NCBI GenBank assembly: GCA_003158495.1
Contig: PMJT01000149.1
Coordinates: 1 to 22,610, forward strand
Reading direction: 5' to 3'
Source: Chloroflexota bacterium
GTDB taxonomy: Bacteria; Chloroflexota; Limnocylindria; Limnocylindrales; CSP1-4
Length of the DNA: 22,610 nucleotides
In this document: piece after piece, positions 1 to 8,588 of the stretch
Layout of the letters: every line of letters begins with the position of its first letter
Position numbering within the stretch: the first letter of the stretch is position 1
The notes under the pieces: generated by a model
Databases searched by the model: none
What the model was told of the DNA's origin: nothing
What the model saw: only the letters and a program-made list of their open reading frames with translations
Position numbers and translations under genes: made by a program

Positions 1-1
1 C

Positions 2-445
2 CACAACGGCATCGAGTACGGCGTCATGGCCGCCTACGCCGAAGGCCTCAACATCCTCCACCACGCCGGTGTCGGCCTGGCCGGGCGCGAGGTTGACGCG
101 GAGACTTCGCCGCTGCGCGAGCCCGAGCTGTACCAGTACACGCTGGACCTGCCGGCCGTGACCGAGCTGTGGCGCCGTGGCAGCGTCATCGCCTCGTGGC
201 TTCTCGACCTCACCGCCCAGGCTCTGGCGGAGAGCCCGGACCTGGCCAACTTCTCCGGCCGCGTGTCCGACTCGGGCGAAGGCCGCTGGACGAGCATCGC
301 CGCGATCGACGTCGGCGCTCCCACGCCGATCCTTACCACTGCCCTGTACGAGAGGTTCCGGTCGCGCGGTGAGGCCGACTTCGGCGACAAGGTTCTCTCG
401 GCGATGCGCTGGGGCTTCGGCGGCCACCTCGAGAAGAAGAGCTAA
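2..445 (+). CDS. gnd: 6-phosphogluconate dehydrogenase (decarboxylating), C-terminal part
   Basis: Oxidises and decarboxylates 6-phosphogluconate to ribulose 5-phosphate in the cytosolic pentose phosphate pathway. The gene enters from the left edge, so only about 147 residues are visible. The first ones read HNGIEYGVMAAYAEGLNIL, which is the family signature around the catalytic Asn and the start of the all-helical domain. Further in, DSGEGRWTSIAAIDVGAP and the terminal FGGH are also characteristic of the family. The short tail after FGGH (LEKKS) fits the ~300-residue GntZ/YqeC-like short form rather than the ~470-residue enzyme, but the missing N-terminus prevents proof. NAD versus NADP preference cannot be judged because the Rossmann domain lies outside the window. 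A GC-rich hairpin 14 bases after the stop probably ends the transcript. Confident in family, less so in subtype. Confidence 0.93.
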   Translation, partial: HNGIEYGVMAAYAEGLNILHHAGVGLAGREVDAETSPLREPELYQYTLDLPAVTELWRRGSVIASWLLDLTAQALAESPDLANFSGRVSDSGEGRWTSIAAIDVGAPTPILTTALYERFRSRGEADFGDKVLSAMRWGFGGHLEKKS

Positions 446-459
446 GGGCCTCTGCTTGC

Positions 460-476
460 CGCGGGCCGGGCCCGCG
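460..476 (+). terminator. GC-rich hairpin after gnd
   Basis: Perfect 17-base palindrome CGCGGGCCGGGCCCGCG, able to fold as a 6-base-pair stem with a 5-base loop. It starts 14 bases after the gnd stop codon. There is no T tract, so it is a candidate terminator judged by position and stem only; in DNA this GC-rich such palindromes can also arise by chance. Confidence 0.35.
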
Positions 477-684
477 CGCCCCGGCCGAAATGGGCTCGCC
501 GTCCGCGGGGAGGCCCGCCGAGCGTTCTACGCGGCTTGCATGAGACGCCGCCCGACTTCCGCTCCGGTGATTCTGACGAGATCAAGTGTCGCCGGGGCGC
601 TCGAACCGCCGAAGATGGTGCCCAACGGCCCCACGACGATTGTCTCGGTGGCCGTCGCCTTCAGGCGCGACAGGGGACACCGCC

Positions 685-1086
685 ATGGACGAGTCGTGCG
701 AGTTCGATAACGGAACTCAGGCGATGACGGACCGGGATGAAGAGTTCGGCCACCGTGCGAAGCGCGCTGCGTCGGTCGCCGCTGCCCACGTCGATGTCCT
801 GGCGGAGAGCGACTACGAGGACCGAATGGGCGGCTCCCACCTCGCGGCGGGACTCTCCCAGATCACTTCTCGTCTTCTGGAGCAGCTCGCATCGGGCGAC
901 GGACGCGCCCGGCACAACGGCGTCCCGACCACTCGCGAAGTCGTAAGAGATTTCCGTGGCAGTCGCGTGCCCTTGGACGCCAGCCCACCGGTGTCATGGA
1001 GCCGGGTCATCGTGGTGTCCGCCGAGGGCAAGATGCTGGCGTTGGTGAGTCTGCCGGTCCGTCGGCGCGCAAAGGAGAAGCGCTGA
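685..1086 (+). CDS. Hypothetical protein (133 residues)
   Basis: I do not recognise this protein. The start chosen is ATG 685 because AGGGG lies eight bases upstream; a second in-frame ATG at 724 has no comparable ribosome site. The product is soluble, with no signal peptide or membrane segment. Residues 15-75 are rich in Ala, Arg, Asp and Glu and look helical. The C-terminal third has a short hydrophobic strand pattern (SRVIVVSAEGKMLALVSLPV) followed by a basic tail RRRAKEKR. The gene is separated from gnd by 239 bases and converges on the histidine kinase gene, so it is probably a single-gene transcript. GC skew by codon position looks coding, but the lack of a known homologue leaves some risk that it is spurious. 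Confidence 0.5.
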   Translation: MDESCEFDNGTQAMTDRDEEFGHRAKRAASVAAAHVDVLAESDYEDRMGGSHLAAGLSQITSRLLEQLASGDGRARHNGVPTTREVVRDFRGSRVPLDASPPVSWSRVIVVSAEGKMLALVSLPVRRRAKEKR

Positions 1087-1093
1087 AGCCAAG

Positions 1094-1150
1094 ACCGGCA
1101 CTCGCGGCCGCGGGCGGTAGCAGCGCCGCCGTGCTGCGACTCGTGCCGGT
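1094..1150. terminator. Inverted repeats between convergent genes
   Basis: The 72-base gap between the convergent genes ending at 1086 and 1159 holds ACCGGCAC (1094-1101) paired with GTGCCGGT (1143-1150). Nested inside is GGCGG (1113-1117) paired with CCGCC (1126-1130). The position between two converging genes suits a bidirectional terminator. There is no clear T tract on either strand. Confidence 0.4.
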
Positions 1151-1158
1151 ATCGTCGC

Positions 1159-2991
1159 TCACTCGGTGGGCGACTCCGGCCCGGTAGAGTTGCGGACGAT
1201 CGAGAGTGCCGGCCGTCCGGTCCGCCCGCCGTTCGCGCCCGGCTGCCTGGTCTCGGATCCGCCCCCGGACGACTCTGCGGCCAACCTGGCCCGACTTTCG
1301 TCCGCGGCACGCCCAACGGCCTTGTTCAGTTCATCTGCGGTAAATGGCTTCGAGACGAAGATGCCGGCGCTGAGTTCGCGGTTTCGGCCCAGGGCCAGGT
1401 CGGAGTTGCCGCTGATGTACACGTCCTGGATCCGGGGCGCCAGCATGCGCATTCGGGCGGCCATGTCGAGCCCGTTCAGGCCGGGCATGACGATGTCGGT
1501 GACCAGGACGTCGATCTTCTCGCCCCAGCGCTCGACCGCCCGCAGCGCCGGGCCGGCACTCGAGGCCGCAAGGACCGTGTAGCCCGAGGCCTTGAGGACG
1601 CGCCGGACGAAGTGCCTGACTTCAGGGTCATCCTCCACCAAGAGCACGACTCCCGATCGCGGTAATGCCTTCGTCGCCACCCGTGGGCGGCGCGCGATGG
1701 GCCGGGCATCGACCCGAGGCAGGTCGACGTGGAATGTCGATCCGCTGCCCAGGATGGTGTCTACGTGGACCAGTCCGCCCGACTGGGCCACGATGCCGGA
1801 TACCGCGGAGAGCCCGAGACCGGTGCCCAGGCCCGGCCCCTTCGTCGTGAAGAACGGGTCGAAGGCCCTGGCCAGGGTCGCCTGGTCCATGCCTGTTCCG
1901 GTGTCGGCCACGCTGAGTCGTACGAACGGGCCCGGATTGAGTTGCAGGTCCGGCCGCTCCGGGTCGCCGATCCCGACGTCGCCGATTGACATGGTCACCG
2001 TGCCGCCGTGGGGCATGGCATCTCGAGCGTTGACCATCAGGTTCACGATCACCTGCTCGAACTGAGTCGGGTCGACCCGGATCCAGCCGTGGTCGGGGGC
2101 GACTTTGACGGAGAGCTCCACGCTGTCGCCCAGCAACGGGCCCAGGATTGGGATCAGGCCCGCGACGATGCTCTCGGGATCGACGTCGACGGGGATCAGG
2201 ATCTGCCGGCGCGTGAAGGCGAGAAGTTTGCGCGTGATCGCGGTGGCCTTCTCCGCGCTGGCGAGGACGCGATCCATGTCCTCGCGAATCGGGTCGTCAT
2301 GCGGCAGGCTCGAACGAGCCAGCTCGGCGTAGCCGTGGATCGATGTCAGCAGGTTGTTGAAGTCGTGGGCAATCCCGCCCGCGAACTGCCCGATGGCCTC
2401 CAGGCGCTGGTTCTGGATCACCTGGGCATCCATTGCAAGCTTTCCGGTGACGTCGCTGACGTTCAGGATCGACCCGACATACACGCCGTTTTCGGCCGTG
2501 ATCGGGCTCCCCGCCACCATTGAACCGAGGAAGCCACCGTCAAGGCGGCGGAATCGCACGGGGATGCGTTCGCCCTCGTGGGATGGTTGCCGCTTCAGAA
2601 ACGCCTCGACCTCCTCCCTGTCGGATTCTTGACAGAAGGAAACCAGCGGGCGGCCGCGCATCTCGTCCTGGGTCAATCCCAGGAGTCTGGCCATCGAGCC
2701 GTTGGCGTAGGTCGTTCGACCGTCGGCGGCCACGATCCAGACCCCGTCGAACATGCCGTCGAAGACAGACCGCAGCCGTTCCATCGGCACCTGGCCGACG
2801 GAACGGAGTCCGGGCGCCTCGGCCGACGTCGAGCCCACTGCGAGGATGCTTTTCTGCGAGGCGGGACCGATCGCCAATCGGCGCGGTCGCACAGCGCGTT
2901 TGTGGCTGCCTGCTGGCCCGGCCTCCTGCAGTGGTCCAATCGTGGGTTGGATCGTCCCGTCCGACACTGCGCCTGCGCCCTTCTTAGTCAT
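1159..2991 (-). CDS. PAS hybrid sensor histidine kinase with C-terminal receiver
   Basis: Sensor kinase that should autophosphorylate on a histidine and pass the phosphate to its own receiver. The start is ATG 2991 (MTKKGAG), not the longer frame to 3189: ATG overlaps the stop of the cyclase gene as ATGA, and AAGGGG sits just upstream. 610 residues. After a disordered ~70-residue lead there is a PAS domain (~72-190). The HisKA H-box GGIAHDFNN has His209. The ATPase domain has the N-box at Asn321, DTGTG at Asp363 and a GTGLGL loop near 389-394. The receiver (~447-560) has Asp454/Asp455, phospho-acceptor Asp499 (VTDIVMPG), Ser527 and Lys548, all intact. No membrane segment is seen, so it is a cytosolic sensor. 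It is the last gene of the c-di-GMP operon. The downstream phosphotransfer partner is not identified here. Confidence 0.92.
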   Translation of the reverse strand: MTKKGAGAVSDGTIQPTIGPLQEAGPAGSHKRAVRPRRLAIGPASQKSILAVGSTSAEAPGLRSVGQVPMERLRSVFDGMFDGVWIVAADGRTTYANGSMARLLGLTQDEMRGRPLVSFCQESDREEVEAFLKRQPSHEGERIPVRFRRLDGGFLGSMVAGSPITAENGVYVGSILNVSDVTGKLAMDAQVIQNQRLEAIGQFAGGIAHDFNNLLTSIHGYAELARSSLPHDDPIREDMDRVLASAEKATAITRKLLAFTRRQILIPVDVDPESIVAGLIPILGPLLGDSVELSVKVAPDHGWIRVDPTQFEQVIVNLMVNARDAMPHGGTVTMSIGDVGIGDPERPDLQLNPGPFVRLSVADTGTGMDQATLARAFDPFFTTKGPGLGTGLGLSAVSGIVAQSGGLVHVDTILGSGSTFHVDLPRVDARPIARRPRVATKALPRSGVVLLVEDDPEVRHFVRRVLKASGYTVLAASSAGPALRAVERWGEKIDVLVTDIVMPGLNGLDMAARMRMLAPRIQDVYISGNSDLALGRNRELSAGIFVSKPFTADELNKAVGRAADESRARLAAESSGGGSETRQPGANGGRTGRPALSIVRNSTGPESPTE

Positions 2992-5363
2992 GTCAGCCCC
3001 TTCAAGTTGAGCCGGGATGCCGTGTCCGCGGCGACCACCTGGTTTCGGCCATTTCTCTTGGCCAGGAAGAGTCTCGAATCGGCCGAACCGATCAGGGCTT
3101 CCCCGGTGGGGCAGGCGGGATCGATGACCGCACACCCGGCACTCACCGTGAATTGGAGCGGCGTCCCGTCCGCACCGGGCACTCTGCACAGCTCGAGTTC
3201 GCGGCGGATCTCCTCGGCCCGCCGGGCGGCCTCGGCCAGGCCGCAGTCCTCGAGTATCAGGACGAATTCCTCGCCGCCGTACCTTGCCGCTACGTCCGCT
3301 TCGCGGGAGCGTTTCTGAAGAACCTCACTGAAGAGGCGGAGGGCGGCGTCGCCGGCCGGATGGCCATGATCGCGGTTGAAGTCGCCGAAATGGTCGACAT
3401 CGAACATGATCGCGGCCAGGTTGGATGGCGGTCCGCGGCGTTTGTATCGGGCGATCGCGAGGACCAGGGCTGCGTCGAAATGCCGCCGGTTGTACAGGCC
3501 GGTCAGGCCGTCGAGGATCGCGAGAGCCGAGACTTCCTCGACGAGATGGGCGTTCGCGAGTGCGAGTGCCGCATGTGCGCCGAGCAAGGCGAACACCTCC
3601 AGCTCGGGTGCCGTGAACGAGGTGCCTGCTTCTGCACGACCCATCGAGATGACACCCAGCACCGTCCCCTCGTTGATGAGAGGTATGGCCGCAGACCGGA
3701 TCATCTCGTACGGAATGAACTCCCGGAGTGCCGTGCTGAACTGGGCGCGTGGATGGGGTTCCGTCAGGACTGTGGCGCGCTCGCTGATGGCTCGGCCCGC
3801 CGTCCCGTCACCCGGTTCGATGATCGTGCCGACAGCGTCCTGGGTGAGTCCCCGGACGGCAGTGACCCGATACTGCCCATCGCTACGGTCGAGCATGGTT
3901 ATCACGACCGTGTCCGAGGGGATAACCGTGATCACCGCGTCCACCAGGATTGTCGCTAGCCGCCCCGGTTCGCGGGTCGCGTTGACGGCTGCCGCGAAGT
4001 CCGCCAGGGCCGAGAACAGGCGTGTTCTCTCGCGCAGGGCCTCCTGCGACCGGCTCCGCCGAAGAGCGCTGGCGAGGCGATCGGCAATGGTCTTGGCGAG
4101 CTGCAGATCGCTGTGCGCCAGGACCACGCCTCGCCCCGCGACCATGATCAGGACCCCCAGGGTGGCTTCGCCACCGAGCAAAGGGACGGCGATCACGGAC
4201 GCCAGGTCCTCGGGGCCCGACTCGTAGCCGTGTTCACTCTGGCCGTCCGGAATGAACTCGGCGCGGCCGGTTCGATATACACGGTCCACGAGGCTTGCAT
4301 CGGCGTTCACCCGCCGCGATATGGCCGGGTACCCGCGTTGCGCGGCGAGTCGCGGGCCAGAACCGTCGGACAGGTACAGGGCCAGGAACGGATAGCCCAT
4401 CCGGGCCTGCATCTCGCCCAGCACGGCGTCGAGGGCCGATCGAACCGGCTCCTGCTCTGCGAGGAGGCGTCCAATGGTCTCGAGAGCCCGCAGAGCCTCG
4501 TGCCGGCGCCGGCTCTCGGTGATGTCGACGCCGGTGGCGATCACGTGAGTGACCTGGCCCAGGTCATCGGTCACGCAGGTGTTCACCCAGCTGATGAGGC
4601 GCAGTCCGCCCGTCCGCGTAAGCCAGTGGCTCTCCGAGGTGTTCGGGAAGACTCCCGCCTGGAGATCGGACACGACGGTATGCGCCTGGGCGATCTCGGA
4701 GAGAGGGACGAGCATGTCCCAGATGCGGAGCCCAACCACTTCTTCGAAGCGGTAGCCGCTCAGGAGCTCGCACGCCGCGTTGAAGCGCACCATCCGCCCC
4801 TGCGGGTCCAGCACCACGACCAGGGCCCCGACCACGTCGAGAACCGTGCTGATGAACTGCTCCGACAGGGCGAGCTTCTGCTGTGCTTCGTGGATGTCGG
4901 TCATGTCGCGGCTCACGGACACGCTGCCCACCAACCGACCGTCAACGATTATCGGCTCGACGGAGGAGCCCAGCCAGATCACTCGCTCGTCGCGAAGCCG
5001 GACGGTGCCCGTTCCGTGCCACGTCAGGCCGGCCGCCAGCGTCTCGGCCATTTCCATCTCGCGGCCCGGGCCGTCCATCAGGAATGACAGGAGCTCGCTG
5101 AAGGGCCTGCCGATCGCCTCGCCCGCGGAGAAGCCGAAAAGATGCGCTGCCGACGTGGTCCATTGCGTGATCCGATTGTTCTCATCGGTCGCGAACACGG
5201 CGTCGGCGATGTGGTCCAGGAGCAGGCTGCGGTCGGCCCATCCACCGTGGTCCGCGTCGACGGCCGGGCCCACCGGGGAATCTGCGGTCCGGGCGCGCCG
5301 CGCGGCTCTCGACCGCGGCTCCCGACCGCCGGGCATCACGACGACCGAGGCGACGTCAGCCAT
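2988..5363 (-). CDS. Diguanylate cyclase, PAS-PAS-GAF-GAF-GGDEF
   Basis: Makes c-di-GMP from two GTP. 791 residues. Domain order: PAS (~45-155, FATDENNRITQWT), PAS (~165-283, LVVVLDPQGRMVRFNAACE), GAF (~290-440), GAF (~447-605), GGDEF (~612-780). The active site is GGEEF at 696-700. The usual metal and substrate residues FDVDHFG (Asp655) and FNRDHGH are present, and the inhibitory site R687-x-x-D690 stands five residues before GGEEF exactly as in feedback-inhibited cyclases. It is therefore expected to be active and product-inhibited. No membrane segment; the sensors are cytosolic. The start ATG 5363 has GGGGAAG upstream. The first 8 bases overlap the end of the unknown gene and the last 4 overlap the kinase, which indicates translational coupling. 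The GAF ligands cannot be predicted. Confidence 0.95.
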   Translation of the reverse strand: MADVASVVVMPGGREPRSRAARRARTADSPVGPAVDADHGGWADRSLLLDHIADAVFATDENNRITQWTTSAAHLFGFSAGEAIGRPFSELLSFLMDGPGREMEMAETLAAGLTWHGTGTVRLRDERVIWLGSSVEPIIVDGRLVGSVSVSRDMTDIHEAQQKLALSEQFISTVLDVVGALVVVLDPQGRMVRFNAACELLSGYRFEEVVGLRIWDMLVPLSEIAQAHTVVSDLQAGVFPNTSESHWLTRTGGLRLISWVNTCVTDDLGQVTHVIATGVDITESRRRHEALRALETIGRLLAEQEPVRSALDAVLGEMQARMGYPFLALYLSDGSGPRLAAQRGYPAISRRVNADASLVDRVYRTGRAEFIPDGQSEHGYESGPEDLASVIAVPLLGGEATLGVLIMVAGRGVVLAHSDLQLAKTIADRLASALRRSRSQEALRERTRLFSALADFAAAVNATREPGRLATILVDAVITVIPSDTVVITMLDRSDGQYRVTAVRGLTQDAVGTIIEPGDGTAGRAISERATVLTEPHPRAQFSTALREFIPYEMIRSAAIPLINEGTVLGVISMGRAEAGTSFTAPELEVFALLGAHAALALANAHLVEEVSALAILDGLTGLYNRRHFDAALVLAIARYKRRGPPSNLAAIMFDVDHFGDFNRDHGHPAGDAALRLFSEVLQKRSREADVAARYGGEEFVLILEDCGLAEAARRAEEIRRELELCRVPGADGTPLQFTVSAGCAVIDPACPTGEALIGSADSRLFLAKRNGRNQVVAADTASRLNLKGLT

Positions 5364-6144
5364 CGCGAGCTTCCCCGGGTGCCGGGCCCGCCTCCGGCTC
5401 CTCCGACTCGTCTGCGACGGTCACGACTTGATCGCGATTCACCATCGCGAATGGGAACCGGGCTAGGGGAGACCGATCGGAGAGCCGGAGGACGGTCACG
5501 TCCGTGATTGCAAGGAAGCTCGAGTCGGCGGCCTCCAGGAACTGGGCCATGCCTCCGTCGGCATGGACATGGATGTCTCCCAGTAGCTCGTAACCACGAG
5601 ACACGATCGAGACCCGTCGGCGACGCTTCTGCACGATCGGTGCTCCGGGTCGAACCAGTTGGATCGCCGACCTGTCGGCTACCACGACGATCTGGCTGAG
5701 CCGGACCCACAGCGTTCGTGGCCCTGGATTCGGGTCGAGACTGCCGGGGATGTCGAGCCCGACGGGCAGGGCGTCGCGGACCTGCACGAAGCCCGACTGT
5801 ATGTTGATCCAACCCGACAGGCGGTCGAACCGGCCGGTGTGGATCCGGCCCCCGACACGGAAGCCGGCTCCTAGGAGTTCGACATCGACAAGTGCGCTTT
5901 CCGCCGGTGCCTCGCGGTCCGGCCACGCATCGTCGTCCTGCGGAGTGGCGGCGCCGAGCGTCCCCCAGACCGGGTCCAAGGCGGCAGGGGCGACGTCGCC
6001 ATCGCCATGGGAATATGAGCCTGGATTGCCGTCATTCGCGACCGGCAGGCCGGTGAGAGTCGCGGGGCCGGACCCGAAGTCTCGCCGGATCCCAGTCGCG
6101 TCAGTACGGTGGAAGCTCCCCAGGAATCCCTGTCGTCCAGCCAT
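5356..6144 (-). CDS. Unrecognised protein with an internal duplication, in c-di-GMP operon
   Basis: 262 residues, no family that I can name. Residues 1-80 are low-complexity and probably disordered (Gly, Asp, Pro rich). The rest appears to be two copies of one ~75-residue domain. Copy A (~88-159) has GRIHTGRFDRLSGWINI and ends in WVRLSQIVVVADRS. Copy B (~172-247) has RGYELLGDIHVHADGG and ends in AMVNRDQVVTVADES. Each has alternating hydrophobic residues typical of a small beta barrel, and copies share the pattern hydrophobic-x-QIVVVAD-x-S. No signal peptide, membrane helix, Cys motif or obvious catalytic residues. It starts 10 bases after the phosphodiesterase gene with a GCGGGA ribosome site, and its stop overlaps the cyclase start by 8 bases. 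The position suggests an adaptor or c-di-GMP/effector-binding protein; this is inference. Confidence 0.85.
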   Translation of the reverse strand: MAGRQGFLGSFHRTDATGIRRDFGSGPATLTGLPVANDGNPGSYSHGDGDVAPAALDPVWGTLGAATPQDDDAWPDREAPAESALVDVELLGAGFRVGGRIHTGRFDRLSGWINIQSGFVQVRDALPVGLDIPGSLDPNPGPRTLWVRLSQIVVVADRSAIQLVRPGAPIVQKRRRRVSIVSRGYELLGDIHVHADGGMAQFLEAADSSFLAITDVTVLRLSDRSPLARFPFAMVNRDQVVTVADESEEPEAGPAPGEARDG

Positions 6145-6154
6145 CTTGTCCCGC

Positions 6155-8287
6155 TTACGCTCCGCGCCGGGCGGGGATTGCGAGCTTGCCGACCGGTTGC
6201 GGTCGACCCAGGGCGTAGCCCTGGCCGAGGTGGATATCGAGCGATCGCAGAACCGCGATCTCGCGATCCGTCTCGATCCCTTCGGCGATCAGCTGGCTGC
6301 CTGTCTTCATCGCGAAATGCTGCATGCCGACGATCATCGCCTGGCGAGCCTCATCCGATTCAAGGCCGGAGACAAGCCAATGATCGAGTTTCACGAACGC
6401 AGGATGCAGTTCCAGGATGTGCCGCAGGCTGGTGAACCCGGTGCCCATGTCGTCTACCGCCAGCCTCACCCTTGGTCCCAGGGCTTCAATCGCGGCCCGG
6501 AACGCCGGGTAGTCGACGATGGCCTCGTGCTCGGTGACCTCCACGACTATGGGTCTGCTCGTACTAGAGATGAGGTACCGGAGCTGCCCTCCCGAGAGGA
6601 TGAACTCCGGCGACGCGTTTACGTTGAGCCAGGCGGCCGGAGGAAGTGCCCGCGAGGCGGCGAGCGTTGCTCCGAGCACGGCGCTCTCCAGCGCGATCCC
6701 CTTGTGAACCGCAGCCGCCTCGACGAAGACCGCCTCCGGATCTGAGCCGTCGTGGAACCGGGTAAGGGCCTCATACCCGACAACTTTGCCCTGGACCATG
6801 TCGACGATTGGCTGGAAGACCGGCTCGTAGGCATGACCGGCGATGATGTTGGCTACGTGTTCGCCGCCTCGCTGCAAGTCGTTCCGATCGACGATCTCAC
6901 GGCCGAACAATGCCCCTGCGAGGTCAGCTAACTCGACGACCGTGGGAAGGACGTCGACGATCGCCCCCTTGTTGGTCACGTCCAGGGACTGCACGGCGAG
7001 AAGGCCGATCAGTTTCTCTCCGGAGCACACCGGCGCATATGCGAGCGCGCTCGGGCCGCCGCGGTCCACCAGCTGGTCGTACGCGCGGCCCTGCCGATCG
7101 GCCCACGGCTCGATCCACGCGCCGAGGCCGGCCCGAGCGCGCAGCCGTCGGCCTATCTGGTACGGAAGGTGGCGTGGCGTCGGATCCGGTCTGTGGGCGA
7201 TGACGTGGGCGATCGGCAGAGCGCGGCCGTCGAGCTCGAAGACCACGATCTGCGCGGCATCGATTCCGTTCAGGCCCACAAGCCGCTCGCAGATAGCTTT
7301 TGCCTTGGCTTCCGGCGATGAATCCGTCATCAACTCGCGGACGACGTCAATGACGAGGGTGTGCTCGGAGGCGGACCTGATCGAATCCTCGATCAGGGCG
7401 CGCTTGTCGGTAACGTCGCGATTTACGGCCACATATCCGGTGAGCTTGCCGTCGGCATCCCGGATGGGCGAAATAATTGTTTCCTGAGTGTAGAAGGAGC
7501 CATCTTTGCGCCTGTTGACAAGCTCGCCTTCCCATTGCCCCCCGGCCGCGATCGTGGTCCACATCCGCTTGTAGAAGGCATCCGGCTGGAGGCCGCTCTT
7601 GAGGAGTCGCGGACTGCGCCCGATGACCTCGTCGCGTGAGTATTGGGTCAGTCGCTCGAACGCTGCGTTGACAAATGTGATCCGTCCCGCCAGGTCGACC
7701 ATCAAGACCGAGTCGGCCGTGTGATCTACGACGGCGACCAGTCGGGCAAGAGCGCCCTCGGCGCGGGACGACGCGGTGAGATCGAAACCGATCCCACCGA
7801 CTCCGGCGATCGAGCTGCCGTGCATCAACGGGAACTCGACAAGAATGACGGTGTGCGGCCCGTCCTCCAGGGCCAGTACGCGCAGGAAGACCTGCCGCCC
7901 TCTTCCGTCGATGACCGCACGGTCATGGTGCAGGAGCGCCGCGGCGGCCTCGCCGGGCCAGAAGTCTGCATCCGTCTTGCCGCGCCAGTCGATCCCCATG
8001 AACTGACCCAAGGTTGCGAGCATCTGCTTGTTGGCGTAGATGTAGCGACCGTCGGTGTCCTTCGCGAAAGCGGCTACAGGCGCGGCATCCGTCAGCTTCC
8101 GGAGCCCGGCCAGATCGAGCCCGGTCGTTCGAAGCCAGTCCTCCGGAGACTGCGTCGGCGCCCGCGATCCGCGCGTGGCGGTCGGCGCCCTGCGCGTCGA
8201 CCCAGGGCGAGCCGGGTCCGCAACGGCCGGCGTCACCCTCGGGTTCCGTTTGACGCGGATACCGGTCATCTCGGATTGAGGCGCCAT
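6155..8287 (-). CDS. c-di-GMP phosphodiesterase, PAS-PAS-GAF-EAL
   Basis: Hydrolyses c-di-GMP to pGpG. 710 residues: disordered basic lead (1-55), PAS (~60-172), PAS (~180-298, with TFVNAAFERLTQYSRDEVIG), GAF (~305-465), EAL (~475-705). All the residues expected of an active EAL enzyme are visible: Glu506 in GYEALTRF, Asn557 in LNVNAS, VVEVTEHE (583-586), paired Asp612-Asp613 in DDMGTGFTSL, Lys633 in FVKLD, Glu670 in AEGIET and Gln689 in GQGYALGRP. It is therefore predicted to be catalytically competent. There is no GGDEF domain. The start is ATG 8287; ATG 8269 (residue 7) is an alternative, and neither has a strong ribosome site. As first gene of the operon, it sits next to the 301-base gap that should contain the promoter. 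No membrane segment, so it acts in the cytosol. Confidence 0.94.
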   Translation of the reverse strand: MAPQSEMTGIRVKRNPRVTPAVADPARPGSTRRAPTATRGSRAPTQSPEDWLRTTGLDLAGLRKLTDAAPVAAFAKDTDGRYIYANKQMLATLGQFMGIDWRGKTDADFWPGEAAAALLHHDRAVIDGRGRQVFLRVLALEDGPHTVILVEFPLMHGSSIAGVGGIGFDLTASSRAEGALARLVAVVDHTADSVLMVDLAGRITFVNAAFERLTQYSRDEVIGRSPRLLKSGLQPDAFYKRMWTTIAAGGQWEGELVNRRKDGSFYTQETIISPIRDADGKLTGYVAVNRDVTDKRALIEDSIRSASEHTLVIDVVRELMTDSSPEAKAKAICERLVGLNGIDAAQIVVFELDGRALPIAHVIAHRPDPTPRHLPYQIGRRLRARAGLGAWIEPWADRQGRAYDQLVDRGGPSALAYAPVCSGEKLIGLLAVQSLDVTNKGAIVDVLPTVVELADLAGALFGREIVDRNDLQRGGEHVANIIAGHAYEPVFQPIVDMVQGKVVGYEALTRFHDGSDPEAVFVEAAAVHKGIALESAVLGATLAASRALPPAAWLNVNASPEFILSGGQLRYLISSTSRPIVVEVTEHEAIVDYPAFRAAIEALGPRVRLAVDDMGTGFTSLRHILELHPAFVKLDHWLVSGLESDEARQAMIVGMQHFAMKTGSQLIAEGIETDREIAVLRSLDIHLGQGYALGRPQPVGKLAIPARRGA

Positions 8288-8588
8288 GGACGCCGGGCTG
8301 GCAGAGAGCCAAACCCTTGCTTCGGAGCCGCACCAGCCCTGGCCAGTCCGGTCGCTACGACCGCCCCGATGAGAAGTGAGTATCTTCGCCTACGCTGCAA
8401 TTCGACGCCCCCAATAGCAAATGGAGCCGACGATCGGCCGGCCAGCGAGTGTGATCGCTCGAGGGGTCGATGTCATGAGGGTCCGTCATAGCGCCGTTGC
8501 GCCACGCGGCCTCGCCGGGCAGGCGCGTCGCAGTCGTCGGCAGGGACCCCGGAGCGGGCGTCGTTCGGCTGCACCGCACGGAGAAACT
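8288..8588. other. Intergenic region upstream of the c-di-GMP operon
   Basis: 301 bases between the end of the regulator gene and the start of the phosphodiesterase, both on the minus strand. It should hold the operon promoter. The only hint I see is a minus-strand GATACT near 8378-8383 as a possible -10 element, without a convincing -35. No convincing terminator for the regulator gene and no believable small ORF were found. Confidence 0.4.

Noticed and set aside
2992..3189. Longer kinase reading frame starting at 3189
   Set aside because: It would overlap the cyclase gene by 202 bases with a non-protein-like lead. ATG 2991 has AAGGGG upstream and the ATGA overlap typical of operons.
3153..5087. 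Plus-strand ORFs of 268, 283 and 324 residues
   Set aside because: They are shadows of the cyclase gene, whose GGEEF, PAS and GAF domains are unambiguous.
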